Shown here: positions 18,214-27,720 of the stretch, piece by piece
Layout of the letters: every line of letters starts with the position of its first letter
How positions within the stretch are numbered: the stretch's first letter is position 1
DNA from: Azoarcus_F sp036734105
GTDB lineage: Bacteria > Pseudomonadota > Gammaproteobacteria > Burkholderiales > Rhodocyclaceae
Direction of reading: 5' to 3'
Length of the DNA stretch: 64,000 bases
Assembly: GCA_036734105.1 (NCBI GenBank)
Contig: DAIMZH010000009.1
Span: forward strand, 1 to 64,000
The notes under the pieces: model-generated
What the model was told of the DNA's origin: nothing
What the model saw: only the letters and a program-made list of their open reading frames with translations
Databases searched by the model: none
Translations under genes and position numbers: made by a program

Positions 18214-19215
18214 ATGCTCTCGCGAGTGGCAGAACGACTCTACTGGATGGCACGCTACATCGAACGTGCCGAGAATACAGCACGGATAACCAAGGCATTT
18301 CACCTGTTGGCGCTGGACATGCCGAAAACCGTAACGCTGTCCTGGAAGGGACTAGTGGCGGTATCCGGGCTCGAAACCGAATTTGAAAAGCACTATCAAC
18401 GCGAGGACGAGCGCAACTGTGTCAAATTCATGCTGGCTGACACACACAATGCCAGTTCGGTGCTGAGTTCTCTGCGCGCAGCGCGAGAGAACGTACGCAC
18501 TACGCGCGACCTCATCCCAATCGAAGCCTGGGAGATAGTCAACGAGCTCTATCTCTTCGCCCGAGACAACATCGACACGGGAATTGGCAAGCGAGGGCGC
18601 TTCGAGTTTCTGAGCGAGATCATCCGTCGCTGCCAGACGCTCACCGGCATGCTCTCCGGCGGCATGAGCCATGACGCAGCCTACGACTTCATCCGACTCG
18701 GCCGCAACCTGGAGCGCGGTGACATGGCAACCCGCCAGATCGACGTCGGCGCCATCCGTCTGCTCTCACGCAAGGACAATGCCGAGCCCTACGAGGGTCT
18801 GCTGTGGACCAGTGTGCTGCGTTCGCAGAGCGGTTTTCAGATGTACCGCCAGCATGTCAAGCGACGCATCAAAGGTCCGGATGTAACCCGCTTTCTGTTG
18901 CAGGACGTCGCATTTCCACGCTCAGTTGCCCACTCCATAAGCCAGACGCAAATTGCGCTGGAAACCCTGCCGCACAATGAAATCCCTTTACGCCTTGCCA
19001 TGCAGGCTCGTCGCCACGCGCTCGACGCCGATGTCGACAAGCTCATCACACGCAATCAATTGCACGAGTTCATGGACCGTCTGCAACTGGACATCTCACA
19101 GTTGCACAACGCCATCAGCGAATGCTGGTTTCCCACGTCCGGAGTCGACATCCCCGAAAACGCAGTATCAAGCAACACCGATCAACTGACCGGCAACAGC
19201 CAGACTCAACGCTAA
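18214..19215 (+). CDS. alpha-E domain protein
   Basis: A 333-residue, largely helical protein of the alpha-E family (former DUF403). It begins MLSRVAERLYWMARYIERAE, the hallmark opening, and contains FIRLGRNLERGDMATRQIDV. The ATG at 18214 is preferred to TTG 18193 because GAGGAGG lies just upstream and overlaps the end of the preceding gene. The family has no solved reaction. Its strict partnership with circularly permuted ATP-grasp and transglutaminase-like proteins implies a shared complex or successive steps. A 109-bp gap separates it from the peptidase gene. Confidence 0.92.
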   Translation: MLSRVAERLYWMARYIERAENTARITKAFHLLALDMPKTVTLSWKGLVAVSGLETEFEKHYQREDERNCVKFMLADTHNASSVLSSLRAARENVRTTRDLIPIEAWEIVNELYLFARDNIDTGIGKRGRFEFLSEIIRRCQTLTGMLSGGMSHDAAYDFIRLGRNLERGDMATRQIDVGAIRLLSRKDNAEPYEGLLWTSVLRSQSGFQMYRQHVKRRIKGPDVTRFLLQDVAFPRSVAHSISQTQIALETLPHNEIPLRLAMQARRHALDADVDKLITRNQLHEFMDRLQLDISQLHNAISECWFPTSGVDIPENAVSSNTDQLTGNSQTQR

Positions 19216-19324
19216 ACCAGACCATTTAGACCTGCGCCAAAGTGCTTCGAGGAACAAAGAAATGCCATCACAGAGGCCAAGCGCCGGAGGCATAGCCGAC
19301 GGTCCCTGAAGTCCAAGGATAATC

Positions 19325-20404
19325 ATGCGTCTATTCACATGCGGCCATTGCGGACAACGTCTTTACTTTGAAAACGTCTCGTGCACGCGCTGTGGTGCCA
19401 CGCTTGGTTTTTTGCCCGACGGCGTGGCTCTGGTGTCGCTGGATGCAAACGGTGACGGACAATGGCATCCTCACGGCGAAAATGTCGCCTACCGCATGTG
19501 CACCAACTACATACAGCACGCGGTATGCAACTGGATGGTGCTGGCCGATGACAGTCATGAGTTCTGCCTGGCCTGTCGGCTCAACCAGACGATTCCCGAC
19601 CTCGGCGTCCCTGGCAACATTGACCGGTGGAGAGCGCTGGAAACCGAAAAACGGCGCCTACTCTACTCCCTTCTGCGGCTGAGCTTGCCGCTCGTGCCAC
19701 TAAAGGACGGGCCTGGTGGGCTTGGCTTCGACTTTCTGGCCGACACCCACACACCTTTCAGCGAGCGCGGCAAAGTGCTGACTGGGCACGCGGAGGGGCT
19801 CATCACCCTCAACATCCGTGAAGCCGACGCTGCAGAACGCGAGCGTATGCGCGGCCAGATGGCCGAACCATACCGCACACTACTGGGTCATTTCCGCCAC
19901 GAATCCGGACATTACTACTGGGACAGGTTGGTCCGGGACACGCCTTGGTTGCAAGCGTGTCGTGACTTGTTCGGCGATGAAACCATGGACTACGGAGAAG
20001 CACTGGAACGCCATTACCAACATGGCGCGCCAACTGGGTGGCAAGAACATTTCATCAGCGGCTATGCAACCATGCACCCGTGGGAAGACTGGGCCGAGAC
20101 ATGGGCTCATTACCTGCACATCGTCGACACGCTGGAAACCGCAAAACAGTTCGGCATCGACTCGCACCCCCGCACCGGTGATGATGAACACGAACAGCTT
20201 CCTGACGACTTCGACGCGTACCGGGAAGTGAGCATAGCAACGCTTATTGACCATTGGCTACCGCTGGCGTTTGCGCTCAACAGCCTGAACCGCAGCATGG
20301 GCCACGAGCACGCCTACCCCTTTGTGATCTCCCCTGCCGTCATCGAAAAGCTCGGTTTTGTACATCGCGTGGTACGCAGTGCAGAAAGAGACATGAATGT
20401 CTGA
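19325..20404 (+). CDS. putative zinc-binding metallopeptidase with N-terminal zinc ribbon
   Basis: A 359-residue protein. The N-terminus is a zinc ribbon (Cys6, Cys9, Cys20, Cys23), and a second Cys cluster lies around residues 59-84 (MCTNYIQHAVC, CLAC). The catalytic motif HESGH (192-196) is an HExxH zinc-peptidase signature, and EDWAETWAHYLH downstream probably gives the third ligand and a helix. AAGGA lies 5 nt before the ATG. Its last codons overlap the amidoligase start by 8 bp, indicating translational coupling. The family is uncharacterised; in this context it may cleave a peptide before or after amide-bond modification, which is inference. Confidence 0.88.
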   Translation: MRLFTCGHCGQRLYFENVSCTRCGATLGFLPDGVALVSLDANGDGQWHPHGENVAYRMCTNYIQHAVCNWMVLADDSHEFCLACRLNQTIPDLGVPGNIDRWRALETEKRRLLYSLLRLSLPLVPLKDGPGGLGFDFLADTHTPFSERGKVLTGHAEGLITLNIREADAAERERMRGQMAEPYRTLLGHFRHESGHYYWDRLVRDTPWLQACRDLFGDETMDYGEALERHYQHGAPTGWQEHFISGYATMHPWEDWAETWAHYLHIVDTLETAKQFGIDSHPRTGDDEHEQLPDDFDAYREVSIATLIDHWLPLAFALNSLNRSMGHEHAYPFVISPAVIEKLGFVHRVVRSAERDMNV

Positions 20405-21395
20405 GGATATTTCCACACTACTAGCCCCCCCGTGGCTCAAAAATGCCGAGGGCAATCCGCGACATGTCGGCGTCGAACTGGAGATCAGCGGACTCGGGCT
20501 TGATGCGCTTACCAATCATGTTGCACAAGCCCTCGGCCTGAATATCGAGACCACCGGTCGCTATGAACGTGTGCTCAAAGGCGACCCCGATGGCGACTGG
20601 GTGGTCGAGCTTGATTTCAATCTGCTTAAAGAACTCGGAAGAGAACCGCGAGCACAAGGCACACTAAGCGCAGACGTTGCTTGTGCCGCCGAAGACATTC
20701 TGGCGTGGGCGGCACAAGCGCTGGTGCCCCTTGAGGTCATCAGCCCACCCCTACCGCTGCATAGGCTGAACCAGTTCGAGCGGCTGATCAAGCGACTGCG
20801 GCAGGTGGGAGCCAAAGGCACTTCCGACAGCGCAATCAACGCCTTCGGAATGCAGTTCAACCCGGAACTGCCCAGCCTGGAACCACAGTTGATCACAGCC
20901 AGCCTCAAGGCCTTTGTGTGTCTCTACGACTGGCTATTCGAACGCGCCGATATCGACTTGTCGCGGCGAGTGACAAGCTACGTCGATCCCTACCCGACCT
21001 GCTATGTCAAAAAAATAGTCTCTCTGCACTATCAGCCCGACCTCCCGCATCTCATAGATGACTACCTCGCCGACAACCCGACCCGCAACCGCGCGCTGGA
21101 CATGTTGCCGCTATTTGTCTATCTCGATGAAAATCGCGTTCGCAGCCAGGTTGATGACGAACTCGTCAAACCCCGCCCCACATTCCACTATCGGCTGCCT
21201 GATTGCGATATCCACAAGCCGGAATGGGGGCTGCATGTCGCGTGGAACGACTGGGTGGAGGTCGAACGACTCGCCGCAGATGAAACACGTCTCCAGGCTT
21301 GCTGCGCAGCCTATGAATCGTATCTCGACAGCCCGCTGGAGCGTATTTTCGGTGACTGGGCAAAAACCGTGGAGCGTGAATGGCTAGACCGGTGA
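20397..21395 (+). CDS. amidoligase family protein
   Basis: A 332-residue member of the glutamine-synthetase-like amidoligase family. The N-terminal GVELEISGLG carries the paired acidic metal ligands expected in the first strand; GDWVVELDFN and INAFGMQFNPELP correspond to the later active-site strands. These enzymes are predicted to form amide or isopeptide bonds using ATP. It overlaps the peptidase upstream by 8 bp and the amidotransferase downstream by 16 bp, so the three are co-translated. Its substrate is unknown; candidates are a peptide carboxylate or a small gamma-glutamyl acceptor. Confidence 0.88.
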   Translation: MSEDISTLLAPPWLKNAEGNPRHVGVELEISGLGLDALTNHVAQALGLNIETTGRYERVLKGDPDGDWVVELDFNLLKELGREPRAQGTLSADVACAAEDILAWAAQALVPLEVISPPLPLHRLNQFERLIKRLRQVGAKGTSDSAINAFGMQFNPELPSLEPQLITASLKAFVCLYDWLFERADIDLSRRVTSYVDPYPTCYVKKIVSLHYQPDLPHLIDDYLADNPTRNRALDMLPLFVYLDENRVRSQVDDELVKPRPTFHYRLPDCDIHKPEWGLHVAWNDWVEVERLAADETRLQACCAAYESYLDSPLERIFGDWAKTVEREWLDR

Positions 21396-22096
21396 TTGCC
21401 ATAACCGGGCCACAACGTGGCGCTGTCGGCCCGCGCACGCTGGTCGCAGCGGCAGTGTGGCTCTATGGCGGACAGCCCCTGCAACTGCGTCCAGAAGACG
21501 AATGGCGCGCACTCCATTATCAGGGGGTCGTCGTGACCGGCGGACACGATGTCGAACCTGTGCTCTATGCAGCAGAACCCGAGGTCGAACCCAACTACGA
21601 CAGCGCACGCGACGCGCTGGAAAGCGCGGTAATACAAGATGCGTTGACACGACGGCTTCCGCTGCTTGGCATCTGCCGGGGTGCCCAGTTGCTGAACATC
21701 TGCAGAGGCGGCACACTGTACCAGGAGCTACGCAGCCGACGCCAAAGAACTTCCAACCGATGGACGGTTCTGCCGCTCAAGACGCTCTGCCTGACCGAAG
21801 CCGAAAATGCACAAGCGCAAGGCAGCAAGCTTGCATCGCTGCTGGGTCACCGAAGTTCACGCATCAACAGCCTGCATAACCAGGGCATGGATCGTGTAGG
21901 CGAAGGCTTGTTTGTGAGTGCACGCGATCTTGACGGCATTGTGCAAGCCATTGAAGACCCTGCCAGAGAATACCTGATCGGCGTGCAATGGCACCCTGAG
22001 TTCCTGCTCTACATGCGTGCTCAGCGTGCCCTTTTCAACGAACTCGTGCGCTGCGCAAAAAACAGCTCTCCGCATACCCAAGCTGAGGCAAGTTGA
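21380..22096 (+). CDS. class I glutamine amidotransferase / gamma-glutamyl hydrolase family (C26)
   Basis: A 238-residue protein with the catalytic nucleophile in GICRGAQ (Cys99) and the His-Glu pair in VQWHPEF (about residue 205). The N-terminal VVTGGHDVEP matches the PuuD-like gamma-glutamyl hydrolase branch (peptidase C26) rather than biosynthetic GATases. GGAG stands 5 nt before the ATG, inside the amidoligase gene. Pairing an amidoligase with this hydrolase is a recurring arrangement, and it could remove or edit the amide that the ligase makes. Reaction and substrate are inferred only from family and context. Confidence 0.9.
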   Translation: MARPVIAITGPQRGAVGPRTLVAAAVWLYGGQPLQLRPEDEWRALHYQGVVVTGGHDVEPVLYAAEPEVEPNYDSARDALESAVIQDALTRRLPLLGICRGAQLLNICRGGTLYQELRSRRQRTSNRWTVLPLKTLCLTEAENAQAQGSKLASLLGHRSSRINSLHNQGMDRVGEGLFVSARDLDGIVQAIEDPAREYLIGVQWHPEFLLYMRAQRALFNELVRCAKNSSPHTQAEAS

Positions 22097-22099
22097 AGG

Positions 22100-22540
22100 T
22101 CAGCTTCCGTCGATTCGCTGATACACCCAGGCTCGCGACCCGTCCAACAAGGTTTTGTCGACGCGCTCATACCGGACACCCAGTCGTTCGTAGCGGTCAA
22201 GCCGACGCAACTCCATCGCATCAACCACCAACACTTCGCCATGCACCACATCGTCAGCACTCGGTTCAACATGCAGGCCCTGTTTGCGGTAGCCCGGCAA
22301 GCTGGACATCTCGACAGGCACACTCCTGCCGATCACCATCCAGCGCACCCAACCCATACGCAAAGTGCCATAAACAAACACTCTTTGCTGAACCTCAGCA
22401 CCGGGTGCTGTCTGATCGGGAGGCAGGGTAAAACCCCAGGGGCTCAGCAGCGCAAACCACAGCCAACCCGCGATCAGCAAGGCAGCCATGATGAAGGCCA
22501 CAAACAGCATCTTCAGAGGTTTCGTCTTTATGAGTATCAT
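22100..22540 (-). CDS. membrane-anchored gamma-glutamylcyclotransferase-like protein
   Basis: A 146-residue AIG2-like cyclotransferase. VFVYGTLRMGWVRWMV is the substrate-loop signature, and LPGYRKQGLHVEPS and YERLGVRYERV are typical of the fold. An N-terminal hydrophobic helix (about 11-35) would anchor it so that the domain faces the periplasm. ATG 22540 is chosen with GAGGTG 7 nt upstream; the TTG at 22558 is less likely. The family releases 5-oxoproline from gamma-glutamyl amines. It is convergent with the amidotransferase gene and separated from it by 3 bp, so gamma-glutamyl chemistry may be the theme of the cluster. Confidence 0.8.
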   Translation of the reverse strand: MILIKTKPLKMLFVAFIMAALLIAGWLWFALLSPWGFTLPPDQTAPGAEVQQRVFVYGTLRMGWVRWMVIGRSVPVEMSSLPGYRKQGLHVEPSADDVVHGEVLVVDAMELRRLDRYERLGVRYERVDKTLLDGSRAWVYQRIDGS

Positions 22541-22780
22541 GTCCTTACACCTCAACAACTCAGCCTGGTCACTGGACCGGTGAGACTCCGGGCAGACTCA
22601 ACACCACGAATCCGCTCGAAACTCTCACAACAACGCGCCGATGTCCATCAAGAATGGCGATCAAATACGCATTGCCCCTCCCCCTGCACGGTGGCAACCC
22701 CCAGCGTCCCGCCCTCTTTGTCCTGAGTACCTGCTCCGACAAACAGTCACATACTGCCCCACCTCAACCTGAAACAAATC

Positions 22781-25477
22781 ATGCCTCAGCCCAGCTCGCT
22801 CCAGATTGACAAGCCCCATGCCCTCGCAGTCGACGAGGCACTCAAACAACTCTCGGTCGACCTAACCGGGTTGTCCTCCGAAGAGGCCGAACGCCGCCTC
22901 GCCGAGGTCGGCCCCAACCGCTTGCCCGAGCCAGACAAGGAAGGCTTGCTCAAACGCTTTTTCAAGCACTTCCACGACATCCTCATCTACATCCTGATTG
23001 CAGCAGCGGCAATCACCGCCGTGCTTGGGCATTGGATAGACACTGGCGTCATCCTTGGCGTGGTCATCATCAACGCCATTATCGGCTTCATTCAGGAAGG
23101 CAAGGCCGAAGAAGCGCTGGAAGGCATTCGCAAGATGCTTTCCCTGCACGCCCAGGCCAGCCGCGACGGACAATGGACCGAAGTCGAAGCCGACGCCCTG
23201 GTACCCGGCGACATCGTCCGACTGCGCTCCGGCGACCGCGTACCGGCAGATGTTCGTCTGATCGAAGCAACCAACCTGCGCATCGAAGAGTCCGCACTCA
23301 CCGGAGAATCCGTCCCTACCGACAAGCTCACCCACGCTGTTGACGCCAACGCTGGGGTCGGCGACCGTTTTGGCATGGCCTTCTCGGGCACCATGGTTGC
23401 CGCCGGACGGGGCATAGGCGTGGTCACCGCCACCGGTCCGAACACCGAACTGGGGCGCATCAACCGCATGATCTCCGAAGTGCAGACCCTGCAGACCCCG
23501 CTTACCCGCCAGATGGCTGAGTTCAGCAAGGTGTTGTCGGTGGTCATTGTGGCGCTGGCCGCGCTGATGCTGGTGGTCGGCGTCACGCTGCATGATTTCG
23601 CGTTGGGCGAAGTCTTTCTTGCTGCCATCGGCTTTGCGGTGGCCGCCATCCCCGAAGGCCTGCCCGCCATCCTCACCATCACGCTGGCCCTGGGCGTGCA
23701 GCGCATGGCACAACGCAACGCCATCACCCGCAAGCTCACCGCGGTCGAGACATTGGGTTCGGTCACCGTCATCTGCTCGGACAAGACCGGCACCCTGACA
23801 AAAAACGAGATGACCGCCCGGCACGTCGTCACGCGTGGCGGATTCTTCGATGTCAGCGGCACAGGCTACCGGCCAGAGGGCGACATCACCCTGCAAGGCA
23901 AGGCCGCCGACCTGTCGCAGCACGCACACCTGCACGCGGTGATCGAGGTCGTTGGCGTGGCCAACGACACCCATGTCGCCGAAGAAGACGGACAGTGGAA
24001 GGTCACCGGCGAACCCACCGAGGGCGCACTGCGCACACTCGCCCACAAAGCCGGCTTCAAGGCCGACACTCACGAGCGCCACGCCAGCATCCCCTTCGAG
24101 TCGGCCAACAAGTTCATGGCCACACTTAACTCCCGGCCGGACGGACAGCGCCGCATTCTGCTCAAGGGCGCACCCGACCGCTTGCTGGACCGCTGCCACA
24201 AGGAGCTTGGCGCCGACGGCAAGCCCGAACCCCTGGACCGGGATTTCTGGGAAAAGCACATCGAGAAGCTCAGCGGCGAAGGCCTGCGCGTACTCGCTGC
24301 CGCCTCACGCGACGTGCCGGACAGCCATGGCGGGCTGGCCATCGAAGACCTCGACGAAGACATGATCTTTCTGGGCATCATTGGCATCATTGACCCGCCA
24401 CGCCCCGAAGCAATCCAGGCCATCAAGTCCTGCCACACGGCGGGCATCCGCGTGAAGATGATCACCGGTGATCATGCCGGCACCGCGCGCGCCATCGGCA
24501 TCGAAATGGGGCTGGGCACGGCGGCCGAGCTCAAGGTCATCTCCGGCGCCGAGATCGAGTCCGCCAGCGACGAAGATCTGCAACAGATTGCCCACGACTG
24601 CGACATCTTTGCCCGCACCAGCCCTGAGCACAAACTGCGACTGGTCAAGGCCTTGCAAGCGCGTGGCGAAGTGGTGGCAATGACCGGCGACGGCGTCAAT
24701 GACGCCCCCGCGCTGAAGCGAGCAGACGTTGGCGTGGCTATGGGCATCAAGGGCACCGAGGCCACCAAGGAGGCCGCCGAGATCGTGCTTGCGGACGACA
24801 ACTTCTCATCCATTGAGCGCGCCGTGGAAGAAGGCCGGACCATTTACGACAACCTGAAAAAAGCCATCCTCTTCATCCTCCCGACCAATGGTGCGCAAGG
24901 GCTGGTCATGCTCGCCGCAGTGGTGTTCGGCCTCACGCTGCCGCTGACGCCCGTACAAATCCTCTGGGTAAACATGGTAGTCGCGGTCACGCTGGCGCTG
25001 GCGCTGGCCTTTGAACCTGCTGAACCCGGAGTCATGCAACGGCCGCCACGCAAACCTGGTGCGGCCATCATGGACCGCATCATGTTGACCCGCCTGGTCA
25101 TCGTGTCACTGCTGATTGGTGTGGCCACCATCGCCATGTTCGAATATGAACTTGCGCAAGGCATGGAGCTTGACGTTGCCCGCACAATGGCGGTCAACAC
25201 CCTGGTCATCGCACAGGCCTTTTACCTGTTCAACGCGCGTTTTCTCACCGAGTCCAGTTTGCACCTGAAGCTGATGTTCACCAACCGCGCAGCGCTCATC
25301 GCGGTAGCCATCCTGATGTTGCTGCAACTCGGCTTTGTGTATTTCCCGTTCATGAACATCTGGTTTGGTACCGCAGCGCTTGAACTACGGCACTGGATCG
25401 CTCCGCTGATCATCGGCCTTGCGGTGTTCCTCATCATCGAAGCAGAAAAGGCCTGGACACGCAGACAAAGCCACTGA
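22781..25477 (+). CDS. P2-type cation-transporting ATPase, specificity uncertain
   Basis: An 898-residue P-type ATPase of the calcium-pump-like class. It has an N-terminal cation-ATPase domain (about 15-85), TGES in the actuator, PEGLPA in M4, phosphorylated Asp334 in DKTGTLT, KGAPD, MTGDGVNDAPAL, and a six-helix C-terminal half. Cation ligands differ from calcium pumps: M6 reads N731-M-V-V-A where SERCA has NxxTD, and M5 reads TNGAQ where SERCA has a SNxGE-like segment, so two acidic ligands are missing. A monovalent cation or another substrate is therefore possible. The ribosome site is weak. The adjacent SLC13-like and MgtE genes suggest an ion-homeostasis neighbourhood. Confidence 0.92.
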   Translation: MPQPSSLQIDKPHALAVDEALKQLSVDLTGLSSEEAERRLAEVGPNRLPEPDKEGLLKRFFKHFHDILIYILIAAAAITAVLGHWIDTGVILGVVIINAIIGFIQEGKAEEALEGIRKMLSLHAQASRDGQWTEVEADALVPGDIVRLRSGDRVPADVRLIEATNLRIEESALTGESVPTDKLTHAVDANAGVGDRFGMAFSGTMVAAGRGIGVVTATGPNTELGRINRMISEVQTLQTPLTRQMAEFSKVLSVVIVALAALMLVVGVTLHDFALGEVFLAAIGFAVAAIPEGLPAILTITLALGVQRMAQRNAITRKLTAVETLGSVTVICSDKTGTLTKNEMTARHVVTRGGFFDVSGTGYRPEGDITLQGKAADLSQHAHLHAVIEVVGVANDTHVAEEDGQWKVTGEPTEGALRTLAHKAGFKADTHERHASIPFESANKFMATLNSRPDGQRRILLKGAPDRLLDRCHKELGADGKPEPLDRDFWEKHIEKLSGEGLRVLAAASRDVPDSHGGLAIEDLDEDMIFLGIIGIIDPPRPEAIQAIKSCHTAGIRVKMITGDHAGTARAIGIEMGLGTAAELKVISGAEIESASDEDLQQIAHDCDIFARTSPEHKLRLVKALQARGEVVAMTGDGVNDAPALKRADVGVAMGIKGTEATKEAAEIVLADDNFSSIERAVEEGRTIYDNLKKAILFILPTNGAQGLVMLAAVVFGLTLPLTPVQILWVNMVVAVTLALALAFEPAEPGVMQRPPRKPGAAIMDRIMLTRLVIVSLLIGVATIAMFEYELAQGMELDVARTMAVNTLVIAQAFYLFNARFLTESSLHLKLMFTNRAALIAVAILMLLQLGFVYFPFMNIWFGTAALELRHWIAPLIIGLAVFLIIEAEKAWTRRQSH

Positions 25478-25667
25478 AAAAATCTTTCATCCGACGCTCT
25501 GCAACTTCAGGCAAGGCAGCAGCCTTGTCTGTAGTGGCAGAGCATACGGTGGTGTCGGAAGCATCAGAGCACCCCGCAGGTTCTAGCACCGAGCATGAGG
25601 CGAGTTCGGGAGACGACAGCTCATCAAGCCTGCGCCAGAAGCGCCAACACAAACTGGCAGCACACGC

Positions 25668-27554
25668 ATGACAAACCATCAGTGGATGATTCTGGCCATT
25701 CTCGCGGCAGCAGTGACCATGTTTTTGTGGGGTCGCTGGCGTCACGACATGGTGGCGGCCGGGGCGCTGCTTGCCTGCGTGCTGGCCGGGCTGGTCACCC
25801 CCGCCGAAGCCTTCTCGGGGTTTGGTCACCCGGCGGTGATCACGGTCGCCTGCGTGCTGGTTCTGAGTCGTGGCCTGCAAAGCTCCGGAGCGGTCGACAT
25901 CCTCACGCGCACCCTGCTGCCCGCCAACGCTGGCCGCATCGTCAGCCTTGCTGCGCTGATGAGCCTGGGGGCCATTCTCTCCGGCTTCATGAACAACGTC
26001 GGCGCCATGGCGTTGCTGATGCCAGTGGCCATGCATGTGGCGCAACGGCTTGATCTCACGCCTGGTCAGATACTCATGCCTTTGGCCTTCGGCACCATCC
26101 TCGGCGGCATGACCACGCTCATCGGTACGCCGCCCAACCTCATCATGTCTGGTTTTCGCGCCGAAGCCGGGATGGGTGGTTTCGGCATGTTCGACTTCAC
26201 CCCCATAGGCTTGGCCGTTGCCTTGGTCGGAGTGGCGTTCGTCGCTTTGATAGGCTGGCGCATCGTCCCGGCACGCAAGCAATCAGGCGTAGAAGGCTTC
26301 GAATCAGGCGCTTACATCACCGAAGTCAGAGTGCAGGAAGACAGCAAGGCGGCGGGCATGCGTTTGCGCGAAATCGAAGCCGAGTTGGCTGATGTCGACG
26401 CGCAGATCATAGGTATCGTACAAAAGGAAGTAAGACTCTTCGCAGCCCAGCCAGCCAGGCGGGTGCACTCGGGCGACATTCTGATGATCGAGGCAGAAGC
26501 CGATTCACTGACCGACGTACTCTCGATTCTGGGACTCAAGCTAGAGGAGTCGGTCAAACCGGACGAACCCGAAGAGCAGGAGGATAACGAGGATGACCAG
26601 CCGAGCCCGACTGCTGCGACGAAAGTGACTGGAAAAAACAAAATCAAGAAGTCGGCAAACGATCAAAAAATTGCCGAAAAAAACCAGCCTGAAACCGACG
26701 AACAAACAATATCTGGCGAGATAACACTGATGGAACTTGCAATCTTGCCTAACTCAGGGCTGTGCGGCCGCTCCGCCAGCGACATCCTGCTGAGGACGCG
26801 ATACGGGGTCAATCTGCTGGCGCTATCCCGGGAAGGCAACCGCTCAATGAAGCGTCTGCGCTCCATCGCCCTGCAATCCGGTGATTTGCTGCTGATGCAA
26901 GGTCCGCCCGAATCGATTGCCGAATTCGCAGCAGACAACGGCTGCGTGCCCCTTGCCCAGCGGGAACTGCGCATCCCCAACAAACGCAAGGTCTGGGAAG
27001 CCAGCCTGATCATGCTGCTTGCCATTGGCACTGCGGCCTTCGGGCTGTTGCCGGCAGCCATATCCTTTGCGATTGGCGTACTTGCCTCTATGGCACTGCG
27101 CACGGTGCCACCGCGACAGGTGTACGACGCAATCGACTGGCCGGTCATCGTGCTGCTCGCTGCACTCATCCCGGTCGCTGGTGCCATGCAAAGCACCGGT
27201 ACGGCCGATCTCATCGCCCGCTTCCTGATCGAGAACGTGGCACAAGGCCAGGCCGTTGTCGGCTTGGTCTTGATACTCGTGGTGACCATGTTCCTGTCAG
27301 ACTTGATGAACAACGCAGCCACCGCCGCCGTCATGTGCCCGATTGCCCTTGGTACCGCCGCAGCACTCGGCGTAAGCCCTGACTCCTTCCTGATGGCGGT
27401 GGCAATCGGTGCCTCATGCGCTTTTCTGACCCCTATCGGACATCAGAACAACACCCTGATCCTTGGTCCTGGCGCTTCCGCTTTGGTGATTACTGGAAGC
27501 TCGGGTTGCCGCTGGAGATCATCGTGGTTGCCGTATCGGTGCCGATGCTGCTGA
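25668..27554 (+). CDS. SLC13/ArsB-like permease with TrkA-C domains, C-terminus frameshifted
   Basis: A 628-residue reading. Two membrane halves each end with a substrate-site motif (GTPPNLIMS near 150 and TPIGHQNNTLI near 595). They flank two TrkA-C-type regulatory domains (about 210-290 and 345-430) joined by a very acidic then lysine-rich linker. This is the layout of SLC13-family anion transporters; the substrate may be sulfate or dicarboxylate. One base is missing around 27471-27475: shifting frame there yields FRFGDYWKLGLPLEI and a hydrophobic last helix ending at 27571, the natural end. As read, the final 26 residues are wrong and the last helix is lost. It is either a recent mutation or an assembly error. 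Confidence 0.85.
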   Translation: MTNHQWMILAILAAAVTMFLWGRWRHDMVAAGALLACVLAGLVTPAEAFSGFGHPAVITVACVLVLSRGLQSSGAVDILTRTLLPANAGRIVSLAALMSLGAILSGFMNNVGAMALLMPVAMHVAQRLDLTPGQILMPLAFGTILGGMTTLIGTPPNLIMSGFRAEAGMGGFGMFDFTPIGLAVALVGVAFVALIGWRIVPARKQSGVEGFESGAYITEVRVQEDSKAAGMRLREIEAELADVDAQIIGIVQKEVRLFAAQPARRVHSGDILMIEAEADSLTDVLSILGLKLEESVKPDEPEEQEDNEDDQPSPTAATKVTGKNKIKKSANDQKIAEKNQPETDEQTISGEITLMELAILPNSGLCGRSASDILLRTRYGVNLLALSREGNRSMKRLRSIALQSGDLLLMQGPPESIAEFAADNGCVPLAQRELRIPNKRKVWEASLIMLLAIGTAAFGLLPAAISFAIGVLASMALRTVPPRQVYDAIDWPVIVLLAALIPVAGAMQSTGTADLIARFLIENVAQGQAVVGLVLILVVTMFLSDLMNNAATAAVMCPIALGTAAALGVSPDSFLMAVAIGASCAFLTPIGHQNNTLILGPGASALVITGSSGCRWRSSWLPYRCRCC

Positions 27555-27720
27555 TCGTGTGGCCACTGTAACTGTGCACGTGGTTCGAAATGCCCTTGAG
27601 CCTCGGCTACGATTAGGGTAAAGGCGTTTTGCTCTACCCATCACACAAGTTTTGCGTCAGAGGCAATCGGGCTCTGCCTTGACTTGAGGAGCGAATCTGC
27701 AAACCGGAGTCAGTAATACG

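Noticed and set aside
22862..24259. 465-codon open frame on the minus strand
   Set aside because: Antisense to the P-type ATPase; His/Gly/Asp-rich composition is typical of a complementary-strand artefact.
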